DNA from: Ktedonobacter robiniae
GTDB lineage: Bacteria; Chloroflexota; Ktedonobacteria; Ktedonobacterales; Ktedonobacteraceae
Direction: 5' to 3'
Assembly: GCF_016587375.1 (NCBI RefSeq)
Contig: NZ_BNJG01000001.1
Span: 3,602,001-3,666,000, forward strand
Length of the DNA: 64,000 bases
Shown here: one piece after another, positions 33,432 to 42,789 of the stretch
Numbering within the stretch: the stretch's first letter is position 1
How the letters are laid out: the number at the start of each line of letters is the position of its first letter
Translations under genes and position numbers: made by a program
Notes under the pieces: generated by a model
What the model was told of the DNA's origin: nothing
The model's database searches: none
Seen by the model: the letters and a program-made list of their open reading frames with translations, nothing else

Positions 33432-33451
33432 GGCACCCGCAGAGGGGTGCC
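33432..33451 (-). terminator. terminator after the PIN-TRAM gene
   Basis: GGCACCC / GGGTGCC with a 6-base loop, followed on the minus strand by a T-rich run: a normal intrinsic terminator that separates the PIN-TRAM gene from ispD. Confidence 0.75.
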
Positions 33452-33503
33452 GACCAGGGTTTTCAGTCTTGTGGGGGCGTGCCTCGCGCTGAAGGCGCAC
33501 GCT

Positions 33504-34679
33504 TTATTGCATTTGTCGTTGTTTGGTTGGTGACTGAATGGATGTCGTGGTGGCTCCACTCTGTGGCTGTGGCTTGGGGTGAGCGAAGATCATGCGTCCC
33601 GCCACCGTTTGCAGAACGCGGGTGACGGTTACCTCAATGGTCATGTTCATATATGAGCGACCGTTCTCAACCACAATCATGGTGCCATCATCGAGATAGC
33701 CAACACCCTGCCCAAGCTCTTTGCCATCCTGCATAATTTTAATGTGAATATCTTCTCCTGGCAAGAGCACAGGTTTGATGGCATTTGCCAGCTCATTGAT
33801 ATTGAGGACTTTAATTCCCTGTAGTTCCGCCACGCGATTGAGGTTAAAGTCATTGGTGATGATGGGGCAGTGAAGTTCTTTGGCCATCTTGACCAGCTTA
33901 CCATCTACATCGGCGATGCCCTCGATATCTGTATCAACGATCTCAATCGGCACGGTCGCATCTTTCTGCAAGCGGTTGAGAATCTCCAGGCCACGACGCC
34001 CGCGATTGCGGCGCATGGTGTCGGCGGAGTCGGCGATGCGCTGGAGTTCATTGAGCACAAAGCGCGGAACCGTCAGGGTGCCGCTGATGAAGCCAGTCTG
34101 GCTAATGTCGGCGATACGACCATCGATGATCGTGCTGGTGTCGAGCAGGATGGGAGACTGCACTCCTATCTGGAGACCGCGGTCCTTATCGCGATCTTTG
34201 CGCTTGCTCTCGCGCTCACTCTCGCGCTCTTCGTCACGCTCACGCCGGCGGAGCAGAGAGCTTTGGAAGAGGCTGGCGATGTCGTTCTTGCGCATGACAG
34301 CAATCGCTACGCCCAGGTAGCCGAAGAGGACGGCTCCCACGAAGGGCAGGATATGTCCCACAGGCTCAGGCAGACTGGTGAGCGGAATTGCCAGCAGGGC
34401 CGAGATGATCAGGCCAACCGTCAAGCCAATGGCGGCAGCTACCAGGTCGCTGGCGGCGGTTTTGCGGATCTTGTCGCGCATCCACACGTAGGGGATCACT
34501 GTCAAGTAGGGAGTAAGAATAAAGGCGATAATACCGACGATGACAGCGATGACAGCGATCCATTGCCAGCCAATAAGTGTGCGTGGTGGCACATGCGTGA
34601 GCTGGTAGGCGTAGTAACTGACTACTGCCCCAATTGCTACCAGGCAGCCAATAATGCGTGATAAAGTGTTAACGAACAT
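33504..34679 (-). CDS. PIN-TRAM domain membrane protein (YacL-like)
   Basis: A 391-residue protein: four membrane segments in the first ~130 residues (LSRIIGCLVAIGAVVSYY, WQWIAVIAVIVGIIAFIL, LVAAAIGLTVGLIISALLAI, GHILPFVGAVLFGYLGV), then a strongly charged Arg/Glu linker, then a PIN nuclease domain (ILLDTSTIIDGRI, VPRFVLNEL, DVDGKLVKMAKEL, IITNDFNLNRVA) with its acidic residues in place, and a C-terminal TRAM domain. This matches YacL-type proteins, membrane-tethered putative RNases. ATG at 34679 follows GGAGG; the longer upstream frame has none. Confidence 0.9.
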   Translation of the reverse strand: MFVNTLSRIIGCLVAIGAVVSYYAYQLTHVPPRTLIGWQWIAVIAVIVGIIAFILTPYLTVIPYVWMRDKIRKTAASDLVAAAIGLTVGLIISALLAIPLTSLPEPVGHILPFVGAVLFGYLGVAIAVMRKNDIASLFQSSLLRRRERDEERESERESKRKDRDKDRGLQIGVQSPILLDTSTIIDGRIADISQTGFISGTLTVPRFVLNELQRIADSADTMRRNRGRRGLEILNRLQKDATVPIEIVDTDIEGIADVDGKLVKMAKELHCPIITNDFNLNRVAELQGIKVLNINELANAIKPVLLPGEDIHIKIMQDGKELGQGVGYLDDGTMIVVENGRSYMNMTIEVTVTRVLQTVAGRMIFAHPKPQPQSGATTTSIQSPTKQRQMQ

Positions 34680-35024
34680 CCCTGCATCCTCCGTCGCAGT
34701 GCACGGTAAAGTGCATAAAGTAAGTATGCGCTCAAATAGCAGTGTTCTGCATGCCCGTGCAGGTAACGGCGGTGATAAAAACAAAAAGAATAAGTGCGAA
34801 AAATGTTGCCTATTCCTGCGACACACGAGTGCATGTTTACAAGTTAGCAGAAAAATGCCTATTGAGCAACGAAAACAACGTATTGATTACGCAGTATACA
34901 TGTTTTCTGTACAGGTATCAACAACCATGCGAAGACTTGCCTTTCTCCCGTTGAGAATAGTGACACAGCAAGACACGTAGAAGACCTGCATGCGTAATAG
35001 AGAGATCATGTGATTGCTCTATTA

Positions 35025-36446
35025 CTAGTGTAGTGCAATCTCCAACGCTACCGCAAGACTACTTGCAGTAAGCACTTGAAAGTCACCGGGTAGTCCTGCC
35101 TCTTCTAGTTCGGCGCGGACGCGTGCGCCTTTGCCGACTGCGCTAGGAACGATACAGCGTTTAAAGCCAAGTTTGGCTGCCTCGCGGACGCGCATCGCCA
35201 GGCGGCTCACGGCTCGTAATTCTCCTGAGAGCCCGACTTCGCCGATCAGAACCATATCGGAAGGGACATTCTTCTCGCGATAACTCGACGCAATGGCCGC
35301 GGCCACGCCGAGGTCGATGGAAGGCTCCTCCAGGTTAAAACCGCCGATGACGTTGGCATAAACATCATGGCTGCCGACCGCCAGCCCGACGCGTTTGGTC
35401 AGGACAGCCAGGAGCATCAGGAGGCGATTATGATCAATGCCATTGGTAGTGCAGCGGGCATTGCCGAAATTGCTGGGAGTAACGAGGGCCTGTACCTCAA
35501 CGAGCAGTGGACGTGTTCCCTCCATGCTCACCACAATAGCCGAGCCGGTAGCATCCGCGTCGCGATCAGCCAGGAAGACGGCCGAGGGATTGGAAACCTC
35601 TACCATGCCCTCGCCCTGCATCTCGAAGACGCCAACTTCGTGGGTAGCGCCAAAGCGGTTTTTTACACCACGCAGCAAACGATAGGAGTGATAGCGCTCG
35701 CCTTCCAGGTAGAGCACGGCATCCGCGATGTGTTCAAGCGCCTTGGGGCCAGCAACGGTCCCTTCTTTTGTTACGTGCCCGATGATGAAAACGGGGACAT
35801 GGCTGCTCTTGGCAAGCTGCATGAGCTGCAAGGTACATTCGCGCACCTGGCTAATGCTACCAGGGGCGGCGGTGAGATGGCTGGCAATTAGTGTCTGAAT
35901 TGAATCGACAATCAGTAGTGATGGTTTGAGGCGATGCACAGCTTCTGTAATCGTGTCCAGCTCAATGGAAGCCAGGAGGTAGAGGCGTTCACCTGCGATC
36001 TCCAGGCGTTCCGCGCGCATCTTCACCTGTTCGACTGATTCTTCGCCCGAGACATAGAGAACTGGCCCGACCTGTTGAGCAATCGCGCCTGAAACCTGGA
36101 GTAAAAGTGTTGATTTACCGATACCAGGTTCGCCACCAATGAGAATGACAGAGCCTGGAACGAGACCACTCCCTAGCACGCGATCCATTTCTGGATAGCC
36201 CACGGAGATGCGGGGCTGACTAAGGGGTTGGATCTCGGGAAGGACAACTGGCACGTTGGTGCCTTGGGTGAGTGGGGCATGCGTGAGGAGAGCCTGGCGA
36301 CGTTGTTGGGTCGCGTTCTGGCTCGGTGAGGCCTCTGCAACCTCTTCCAGCGTATTCCATGCACCACAATCGGGGCATTTCCCCATCCACTTATTCTGTT
36401 CACCACCACATTGCTGACAGACGTATTTTGTGCGTACTTTTGCCAT
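35025..36446 (-). CDS. radA: DNA repair protein RadA
   Basis: Branch-migration helicase of homologous recombination. The 473-residue protein begins MAKVRTKYVCQQCGG with a four-cysteine zinc finger (CQQCGG...CPDCGAW), followed by a RecA-like ATPase (Walker A GGEPGIGKSTLLLQ, Walker B LLIVDSIQT), the RadA-specific KNRFG motif in LLRGVKNRFGATHEVGVFEM and a C-terminal Lon-protease-like domain (VGLSGELRAVSRLAMRVREA). The ATG at 36446 is preferred because the frame upstream reads into the gap. clpC lies just upstream on the same strand. Confidence 0.97.
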   Translation of the reverse strand: MAKVRTKYVCQQCGGEQNKWMGKCPDCGAWNTLEEVAEASPSQNATQQRRQALLTHAPLTQGTNVPVVLPEIQPLSQPRISVGYPEMDRVLGSGLVPGSVILIGGEPGIGKSTLLLQVSGAIAQQVGPVLYVSGEESVEQVKMRAERLEIAGERLYLLASIELDTITEAVHRLKPSLLIVDSIQTLIASHLTAAPGSISQVRECTLQLMQLAKSSHVPVFIIGHVTKEGTVAGPKALEHIADAVLYLEGERYHSYRLLRGVKNRFGATHEVGVFEMQGEGMVEVSNPSAVFLADRDADATGSAIVVSMEGTRPLLVEVQALVTPSNFGNARCTTNGIDHNRLLMLLAVLTKRVGLAVGSHDVYANVIGGFNLEEPSIDLGVAAAIASSYREKNVPSDMVLIGEVGLSGELRAVSRLAMRVREAAKLGFKRCIVPSAVGKGARVRAELEEAGLPGDFQVLTASSLAVALEIALH

Positions 36447-36487
36447 ATTAACGCTTTGAATGTTATAGGCGAGAGAAAATACAAGGG

Positions 36488-36510
36488 CTGCCTGAAGAAT
36501 CGTCAGGCAG
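36488..36510 (-). terminator. hairpin between clpC and radA (1 of 3)
   Basis: CTGCCTGA / TCAGGCAG, an 8-bp perfect stem with a 7-base loop. It is the one of three successive hairpins nearest to radA. Confidence 0.45.
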
Positions 36511-36512
36511 AG

Positions 36513-36551
36513 AGACTTGTCCAGTTCGCGAAAAGCGAGCGGAACAAGTCT
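36513..36551 (-). terminator. hairpin between clpC and radA (2 of 3)
   Basis: An imperfect stem of about 14 pairs with two mismatches, arms starting at AGACTTGT and ending ACAAGTCT. It is the middle of the three hairpins. Confidence 0.4.
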
Positions 36552-36576
36552 TAGTCTTACGTCGACAAGAAGAAAT

Positions 36577-36602
36577 GTGGGGCATGCAACAACATGCCCC
36601 AC
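36577..36602 (-). terminator. clpC terminator (3 of 3)
   Basis: GTGGGGCATG / CATGCCCCAC, a 10-bp perfect stem with a 6-base loop, 11 bases after the clpC stop codon. It is probably the main clpC terminator. Confidence 0.6.
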
Positions 36603-36613
36603 GGACTTGTCTC

Positions 36614-39145
36614 CTAGGATTCGGAACCGGAAGGATTACCTTCGCTACCAGCCGAGAGCGCGGCCTCGGGAGCTGCGGGAGACGGCAATTGCTCGATGCG
36701 ATTGCGAACTTGTAGATCAAGATCGCCATCCACAATGCTTGCCTCGATCAGGTCACCAGGATGGAACTTACCCTGGAGCAGACCTTCCGCCAGCGGATCT
36801 TCGACCATACGCTGAATGGTGCGACGCAACGGGCGAGCACCATACTGCGGATCGAAGCCCTTCTCAATCAAGAAGTCCTTCGCGGGCTGCGGTACGACTA
36901 GTTCAACCTGCTGCTCGGTCAGCTGTGTGCGGACGCGGTTGAGCAGGAGATCGACGATCGAGTACATTTCCTCCATCCGCAGGGAATGGAAGACGATGAC
37001 CTCGTCGATACGGTTTAGGAACTCAGGTTTGAAGGTATTGCGTAGTTCGCCGAGCACTTTCCCCTTCATGGAATCGTATTCGGCCTGGTTGGCCTTCGCC
37101 TTGTCCTTCGACTGGCGGAAGCCCATGGACGCTTCCTTGTTTAGCAAGGAGGCACCGACGTTCGATGTCATGATGATGATAGTGTTACGGAAGTCTACAG
37201 TGCGTCCCTTGGCGTCTGTCAGCTTACCATCTTCAAGGATCTGAAGCAGCATGTTGAAGACATCGGGGTGAGCCTTCTCGATTTCGTCGAGCAGGATCAC
37301 ACTATAGGACTTACGACGCACAGCCTCGGTGAGCTGACCGCCCTCTTCATAGCCGACATATCCAGGAGGGGCACCAACCAGGCGAGCCGCGGCATGGCGC
37401 TCCATGAACTCTGACATGTCAATTTTGATCAGGGCCTCTTCGCTGCCGAACATAAACTCGGCAAGCGTACGAGCAAGCTCAGTTTTACCAACGCCGGTGG
37501 GACCCATGAAAATGAAGGAACCAATCGGACGTTTGGGATCTTTCAGGCCGGCGCGTGCGCGGCGGACGGCGCGCGAGATCTTCTCGATAGCCTCGTTCTG
37601 ACCGATAACGCGGGAGTGGAGCGCCTCTTCCATCTGGAGTAAGCGCTGAGACTCTTCCTGTGCGATGCGCATTACCGGGATCCCGGTCCACATCGACACG
37701 ATCTGAGCGATCTCTTCCTCGCCAACAGTCGGCTTATCGGAGCCGCGCTCTTTCTGCCAACCGGACTCAAGCTTTGCGATACGCTCGCGCAGCTTCACTT
37801 CGCGGTCACGCAGTTCGGCAGCCAATTCATACTCTTGCTGCTGAATAGCGGCTTCTTTCTCGCGTAGGACCGATTCCAGACCTTTCATGGCTTCTTTAAG
37901 ATTGAGAGGAGCGAGTGAGTTTTGCATACGCACACGGCTGGCTGCCTCGTCGATCAGATCGATAGCCTTGTCGGGCATAAAGCGGTCGGTAATATAGCGA
38001 CTGGCCATTTCGGTTGCGGCTCTGAGGGCCTCATCGGTGATAATCAGGCGATGGTGTTGCTCATAGCGTTCGCGGATACCCTTGAGGATCTCAATGGTTT
38101 CCTCAACCGAAGGCTCACGGATGATAACTTCCTGGAAGCGGCGCTGAAGTGCGGCGTCGCGCTCGATGTACTTGCGATACTCGTCGAGCGTGGTGGCACC
38201 GATACACTGCAACTCACCGCGTGAGAGGGCGGGTTTGAGAATGTTGGCTGCATCGACCGCGCCTTCAGCGGCACCGGCACCGACCAGGGTATGTACCTCG
38301 TCGATAAAGATGATGCAGTCGCGACTATTGCGAATTTCCTCAATAATTTTCTTGAGGCGTTCCTCAAACTCACCGCGATATTTAGTACCAGCGACCAGCG
38401 AGCCAACATCAAGTGTCAGCAGACGTTTATTGGCGAGGGTCTCAGGAACCTCACCAGACACCAGGCGTTGGGCCAGCCCTTCCACGATTGCCGTTTTACC
38501 AACACCCGGTTCACCAATAAGCGCGGGATTGTTTTTATTGCGGCGGGAGAGAATCTGGATGACGCGTTCAATTTCCTGGTGGCGACCAATGACCGGGTCG
38601 AGCGTGCCAGCACGAGCGGCTGCGGTCAGGTCAATGCCCATCTGATCGATGGTAGGTGTTTTCGAATGTTTAGCATCCCGTTCATGGGGAGGATTAGATT
38701 GGCTAAGCACCTGAATGGTCTGAGTGCGGACCTTTTCAAGGTTGACACCCAGGCTCTCCAGAACGCCTGCGGCAATGCCTTCGCCTTCACGAACCAACCC
38801 GAGCAGGAGATGTTCTGTACCGATATAATGGTGATTCAGGCGACGAGCCTCATCGACAGCCAGCTCGATAACCTTCTTCGCACGAGGCGTCAGGCCAATC
38901 TCGCCGAGCACGATGCGGTCTCCGCGCCCGATAATAAATTCAACGGCGCTACGAACTTTGTTCAGTTCGACACCGAGATTTGCCAATACTTTGGCAGCAA
39001 CACCCTCTCCTTCACGCACAAGGCCGAGTAGAAGATGTTCTGTACCGATATAGTTGTGTTGGAAGCGCTGGGCTTCCTCTTGAGCGAGACTCAGAACTTT
39101 TCTGGCGCGCTCTGTGAATTTATCAAACCTATCTCTATCGTTCAC
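36614..39145 (-). CDS. clpC: ATP-dependent Clp protease ATPase ClpC
   Basis: An 843-residue Hsp100 unfoldase that feeds substrates to ClpP. Two N-terminal Clp repeats ([18 protein letters not shown] twice) come first. The D1 AAA+ domain has [15 protein letters not shown] and [10 protein letters not shown], followed by the UVR-containing middle domain ([19 protein letters not shown]) that marks ClpC. The D2 domain has [15 protein letters not shown] and [13 protein letters not shown]. The tail is Ser/Pro-rich. The start is a GTG at 39145 after a G-rich ribosome site. Two promoters lie upstream. No mcsA, mcsB or ctsR genes precede it, unlike in Firmicutes. Confidence 0.98.
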   Translation of the reverse strand: MNDRDRFDKFTERARKVLSLAQEEAQRFQHNYIGTEHLLLGLVREGEGVAAKVLANLGVELNKVRSAVEFIIGRGDRIVLGEIGLTPRAKKVIELAVDEARRLNHHYIGTEHLLLGLVREGEGIAAGVLESLGVNLEKVRTQTIQVLSQSNPPHERDAKHSKTPTIDQMGIDLTAAARAGTLDPVIGRHQEIERVIQILSRRNKNNPALIGEPGVGKTAIVEGLAQRLVSGEVPETLANKRLLTLDVGSLVAGTKYRGEFEERLKKIIEEIRNSRDCIIFIDEVHTLVGAGAAEGAVDAANILKPALSRGELQCIGATTLDEYRKYIERDAALQRRFQEVIIREPSVEETIEILKGIRERYEQHHRLIITDEALRAATEMASRYITDRFMPDKAIDLIDEAASRVRMQNSLAPLNLKEAMKGLESVLREKEAAIQQQEYELAAELRDREVKLRERIAKLESGWQKERGSDKPTVGEEEIAQIVSMWTGIPVMRIAQEESQRLLQMEEALHSRVIGQNEAIEKISRAVRRARAGLKDPKRPIGSFIFMGPTGVGKTELARTLAEFMFGSEEALIKIDMSEFMERHAAARLVGAPPGYVGYEEGGQLTEAVRRKSYSVILLDEIEKAHPDVFNMLLQILEDGKLTDAKGRTVDFRNTIIIMTSNVGASLLNKEASMGFRQSKDKAKANQAEYDSMKGKVLGELRNTFKPEFLNRIDEVIVFHSLRMEEMYSIVDLLLNRVRTQLTEQQVELVVPQPAKDFLIEKGFDPQYGARPLRRTIQRMVEDPLAEGLLQGKFHPGDLIEASIVDGDLDLQVRNRIEQLPSPAAPEAALSAGSEGNPSGSES

Positions 39146-39220
39146 CTGTTTGTCACCCCCCTTTCAGTGGCAGAGGGTGGAACCGAGCCCTCTGTGTCGC
39201 TCAGGTAAACCGTGTGATTC

Positions 39221-39249
39221 ATCATACAACACCCAACATACAGCGTCAA
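39221..39249 (-). promoter_or_regulatory. predicted clpC promoter P1 (proximal)
   Basis: On the minus strand TTGACG (39244-39249) and TATGAT (39221-39226) with a 17-base spacer, about 75 bases before the GTG start. Confidence 0.7.
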
Positions 39250-39771
39250 GGATAACAACCGTAGCCTCCCGTCTGTCGTTATACGTCTATACGTCTCATA
39301 CTGCTTACTGAGAAACAATCGACCTCTTAACCAATTCCTATAGTAGAGGAACGCGTCCTGAAGAAGTTGTCTGCTTCATCTGTTCAGGTGCGCGGCCTTT
39401 GTCGCGTGTGCGCGACGAAAGCGAGAGAGCAAAACTGGTTCAAAAAAGCCTCCCTCTGTGTGAATGTCTCAGCCACTCCTGTGTAGGATTGGGATGGTTA
39501 CCGGGTGATAAGCAGGGAAATGGAACAACTGAGATAGGCACGTGGTCTGGAAATGGAACACTGTTCTTGCCAGCGCCCGGTGTGTAAAGAGGGAGACAGA
39601 TTGCTAAGGTGCAAGTGACGCAAGTGAGATCAACTCTCTTGTACTCTGACCAAAAGTGAAGTGTGTCCAGTTTTATCCTCCCCCACCACCTCGACGTTGG
39701 AAAGAATTCCTTGAACCTCTCGAACCCTTTTTAAAGAATTGCGAAAACTGACCCTATTAACTGCGCATTTC
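39250..39771 (-). other. 522-base untranslated stretch between two clpC promoters
   Basis: No minus-strand open frame of useful length is present. It contains a 9-bp hairpin with a TGTG loop (39398-39419) and, on the minus strand, GGGAGGC followed by T6 (39442-39447). It would be a long clpC leader or a separate non-coding transcript starting at P2. I checked by eye for RNase P, tmRNA and T-box hallmarks and saw none. Confidence 0.4.
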
Positions 39772-39800
39772 ATCATACTACACGGAATTTGGCGCGTCAA
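39772..39800 (-). promoter_or_regulatory. predicted upstream promoter P2, nearly identical to P1
   Basis: On the minus strand TTGACG (39795-39800) and TATGAT (39772-39777) with a 17-base spacer, the same core hexamers and spacing as P1. It would drive the 522-base stretch and possibly clpC. The sequence GTGT precedes both -10 regions. Confidence 0.6.
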
Positions 39801-39926
39801 GAAGGCCCAAAAGTGCTATGTGTGCAACGTTTAAAAAGGGTAGCTACATGTAAATGCGGTCAATATAACAAGGAACCTCCCAACTACCTCGCGTATGCGA
39901 TAGGTAGCGGGGAGGTAGAAACTTTA

Positions 39927-39965
39927 TGGTGCGAGCCACAGCTATGCTGGTCGTGGCTCGCACCA
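39927..39965 (-). terminator. hairpin after rpsA
   Basis: A 13-bp perfect stem (39927-39939 / 39953-39965) with a 13-base loop, just beyond the rpsA stop codon. No T-tract follows. Confidence 0.6.
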
Positions 39966-39976
39966 GAGCGCTGCTC

Positions 39977-41503
39977 TTATTCAGCAGGCTCAGTCTCGTC
40001 CTTGGCGCGCTGGCGAGCTGCGGCGCGGAAGGCCTCAGCCATCGCGGTCGTCTCGCCCTCGTCCTCCGCTTTGCTTTCGGCGCCACGCTCACGTTGAGGA
40101 GCGCGCTCACGCTTGCGCTCTTCCGTGGTGGCCGCGCTCTCAAGGGAGGGCGTGGTGGACTCCAGGGAAGGCATGGGCTCACGCGTGGCCGAAGCGGCGG
40201 TTGAAGCGGCCTCTTCCGTGGTGGCGGCGCTTGCCTCTGGCTGTTGTTGCTCAGCACCCTCTGGCTCTGGCTCATCTACCTGGCGCAGGCTCAACCCAAG
40301 GCGACGGCGCTCGGGATCGATGCGCAGGATGCGAAGCTGCAACTGGGCGCCTTCCTGCAAGATCGACTTAGGATCAGTGCCGGGAGCCAGCTCAGAATGG
40401 TGGATCAGGCCCTCGATGCCATCTTCAATGCGCGCAAACGCACCGAAGGGAGCGATCTTGGTGACTGTGCCATTGACGAGCTGACCAGGCGTGTAGCGTT
40501 GCTCAACCGTGGTCCAGGGATCGACCTCTGCGCGCTTGATCGAGAGGGCAATTTTCTTGCGCTCCTTATCAACGCTGAGGACCTGTACCTCGACCTCCTG
40601 GCCGACATGCAATACTTCGCTTGGGTGATTGACGCGGCTCCAGGCCAACTGGCTGATGTGGACCAGTCCATCTGCACCACCCAGGTCGACGAAGGCACCG
40701 AAGTTGGCCAGATTGCTGACCACACCCTTGCGTACTTCGCCGGGCTTAAGCTCCTCGAGAAGCTCTTCGCGGCGACGCTGGCGCCATTCCTGAACGGCCA
40801 TACGCTCAGAAAGGATCAAGCGGTTGCGCGCGCGATTGATCTCGATAATCTTGAGCTGGAGCTCTTTGTCTTTCATCGCCTGCAACTTGGCAGCGGTCTC
40901 TTGATTCTCGCCGCCAGCTGCGACCTCTTCCCGTTTGAGGTTGAGGATCTGAGAGATAGGCACGAAACCACGGATGCCGTTCACGTCAACGATCAAGCCG
41001 CCCTTGTTAAAGTCAATGACTTTGGCTTTGAGGAGCTCGCCGTTTTTGAACTGCTCTTCCGCGATACGCCACTGGCGCTCGGTGTTGGCTCGCTTGAGCG
41101 AGAGGACTGCATGTCCCTCCGACGTCTCTGGCTGAATAACATAGACCAGAACTTTGTCGTCGTTGTGCAGCTCCTCAAAGGAGCCATAACCACTGGAGGG
41201 CAGCTCTCGCGTGGAGAGAACGCCTTCTGACTTCAAGCCGATATCAACCAGGATCTCATCCTGATCGATACGCACGATAACACCTTCAACGACATCGCCT
41301 CGTTTGATACCGATTGTCATTGGCGAGGACGCCAGCAAGGCTTCCATGTCGTTCTGGTTGAAGTCTTCCACGTCTTCGTGCGTGATGCTTGGATTGTTGT
41401 TTTCTACTTGAGGATCATTGCCTTCGATCATCGTCTGTACCCGCCCGCTGTTAGGATTTTCCGCTGGCATTGTCGAAAGGTCGCCGTGCTTTTCTACTTG
41501 CAT
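39977..41503 (-). CDS. rpsA: S1-type ribosomal protein, four S1 domains
   Basis: A 508-residue RNA-binding protein with four S1 (OB-fold) domains: GDVVEGVIVRIDQDEILVDIG, then LKAKVIDFNKGGLIVDVNG, then RKGVVSNLANFGAFVDLGGADGLVHISQLAW, and TPGQLVNGTVTKIAPFGAFARI. The last two are the most canonical, as expected for mRNA binding on the 30S subunit. Enterobacterial S1 has six domains; four is common in other phyla. A ~110-residue Glu/Arg/Ala-rich low-complexity tail follows. ATG at 41503 has a GGGGG site; an upstream in-frame extension lacks one. The name rpsA is by domain content. Confidence 0.9.
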   Translation of the reverse strand: MQVEKHGDLSTMPAENPNSGRVQTMIEGNDPQVENNNPSITHEDVEDFNQNDMEALLASSPMTIGIKRGDVVEGVIVRIDQDEILVDIGLKSEGVLSTRELPSSGYGSFEELHNDDKVLVYVIQPETSEGHAVLSLKRANTERQWRIAEEQFKNGELLKAKVIDFNKGGLIVDVNGIRGFVPISQILNLKREEVAAGGENQETAAKLQAMKDKELQLKIIEINRARNRLILSERMAVQEWRQRRREELLEELKPGEVRKGVVSNLANFGAFVDLGGADGLVHISQLAWSRVNHPSEVLHVGQEVEVQVLSVDKERKKIALSIKRAEVDPWTTVEQRYTPGQLVNGTVTKIAPFGAFARIEDGIEGLIHHSELAPGTDPKSILQEGAQLQLRILRIDPERRRLGLSLRQVDEPEPEGAEQQQPEASAATTEEAASTAASATREPMPSLESTTPSLESAATTEERKRERAPQRERGAESKAEDEGETTAMAEAFRAAARQRAKDETEPAE

Positions 41504-41898
41504 GGGTGAAACCCCCTTCGATCCACGGTTTTTGCCCGTTTCAGAGGGACACTCCAGCCCAGTTTCTCGTTTTGTGCATGCGGTAAAAAATGCTTTATGC
41601 TGCTTTATGCTTGTCTTCGTGTTTGCTGGCACATGGCCAGAATGAGTTGTGAAAACGAGATGGACCTTCAGTTTTTATGCCTGGGGAGTGTGCCATCGGA
41701 ATTGGGTTTATCGGAGGAGATGCTTAGGCGGTAGTCGTTTCGGCCATCAATACAGCTTCTGGCTAGCCAGAATATCTGTCGCGACCTGTTGCTTTGCTCT
41801 ACAGAACGGTGATACGAAACGATACGCACAGGCAAGGTAGGCCCTAGTTAAGACACAGAAACGCGCCTGGACAAAGCATACCCCCACTCGATGTTGTA

Positions 41899-41927
41899 AT
41901 TATACCAAAAGCTGTCCTTGAATGCAA
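41899..41927 (-). promoter_or_regulatory. predicted rpsA promoter
   Basis: On the minus strand TTGCAT (41922-41927) and TATAAT (41899-41904) with a 17-base spacer. It implies an untranslated leader of almost 390 bases, long enough for S1 autoregulation. The remaining part of 41504-42153 holds no gene I can support. Confidence 0.65.
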
Positions 41928-42153
41928 GACAATACGCGGCCTTTTCGCAATGCTCTCCGATGTTTTTCTATCTTTCACATTGTATCATAATAATGCAAGC
42001 CCCTTTCATTGCGACAAACCGGACCTCATAAAGGCCATCCGTTCCTCACTCATCATGAAAAGTTTTCGCCTTGCAAGCTCGCCTCAATGATCTCAATGGT
42101 AAGATAGTGGACGTGTGCGGCGCTCAGGAGCAGGGGTATGCTAAAATAGAGAT

Positions 42154-42789
42154 ATGGATGGAAGAGTTCTACAGGAGCGCACCCTGCTCCTTACACACCT
42201 GCGCACCTATCTGGAGGCGCCTGAACACGCTCATTTCTTAGATGATCAATTGGAAGGTCATCAGCCGGGGGCGCGTCAGGCGGCGGTCTTGCTTGTCTTG
42301 TTCGAACATGAAGGCGAGCTTTCACTGCTTTTTATTCGTCGTGCCAGCACGCTCCGCGCGCACAGCGGCGAGATTGCCTTTCCCGGAGGAAGCGCCGAAT
42401 CTCAAGATGCTTCGCCCGTTGAAACCGCTCTACGCGAGGCTTGGGAAGAGATTGGCCTCGCGCCTGAACGCGTTGAGATTCTGGGCGCCATGCCACCAGT
42501 CTTTACAGTGGTCAGTAACTTTTTGATTGTGCCTGTGGTCGGCTATCTTCACCAGGGGCCTGGCGAGTTACGGCTTCAGGAGAGCGAGGTGGCCGAATTG
42601 ATCGTCGCGCCCTTGCGCGCCCTGGCCGATCCCGCCATCCAGCGCGTGGAGTACTGGACGCGTGGAGAGAAGACACGCGCTGTCTACTTTTTCGATTACG
42701 GAACGTATTGTATATGGGGCGCGACAGGACGTATCCTGGCCGCGTTGCTCTCGATCCTGGATACCCACGATGCCGGATCGTCCTTTTAG
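42154..42789 (+). CDS. Nudix hydrolase, CoA-pyrophosphatase type
   Basis: A 211-residue Nudix enzyme of the NudL/YeaB group that cleaves coenzyme A and its derivatives. The core shows LLFIRRASTLRAHSGEIAFPGGSAE, including the HSGEIAFPGG element of this group, then the Nudix helix ETALREAWEEIGL with the metal-binding Glu residues. The tail has VVSNFLIVPVVGY. ATG at 42154 lacks a clear ribosome site, so the translation start is less certain. It is monocistronic. Confidence 0.9.
   Translation: MDGRVLQERTLLLTHLRTYLEAPEHAHFLDDQLEGHQPGARQAAVLLVLFEHEGELSLLFIRRASTLRAHSGEIAFPGGSAESQDASPVETALREAWEEIGLAPERVEILGAMPPVFTVVSNFLIVPVVGYLHQGPGELRLQESEVAELIVAPLRALADPAIQRVEYWTRGEKTRAVYFFDYGTYCIWGATGRILAALLSILDTHDAGSSF

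Noticed and set aside
33870..34661. 263-codon open frame on the plus strand
   Set aside because: Lies fully opposite the PIN-TRAM gene; the product is a low-complexity mirror of its charged linker.
39250..39771. RNase P RNA, tmRNA or T-box leader
   Set aside because: None of their fixed sequence marks (for example GAGGAAAGTCC, a tRNA-like end, or GGGTGG-ACCGCG) could be found by eye in this stretch.
40244..41230. 328-codon open frame on the plus strand
   Set aside because: Antisense to the S1 gene, with no recognisable protein motif and no ribosome site.
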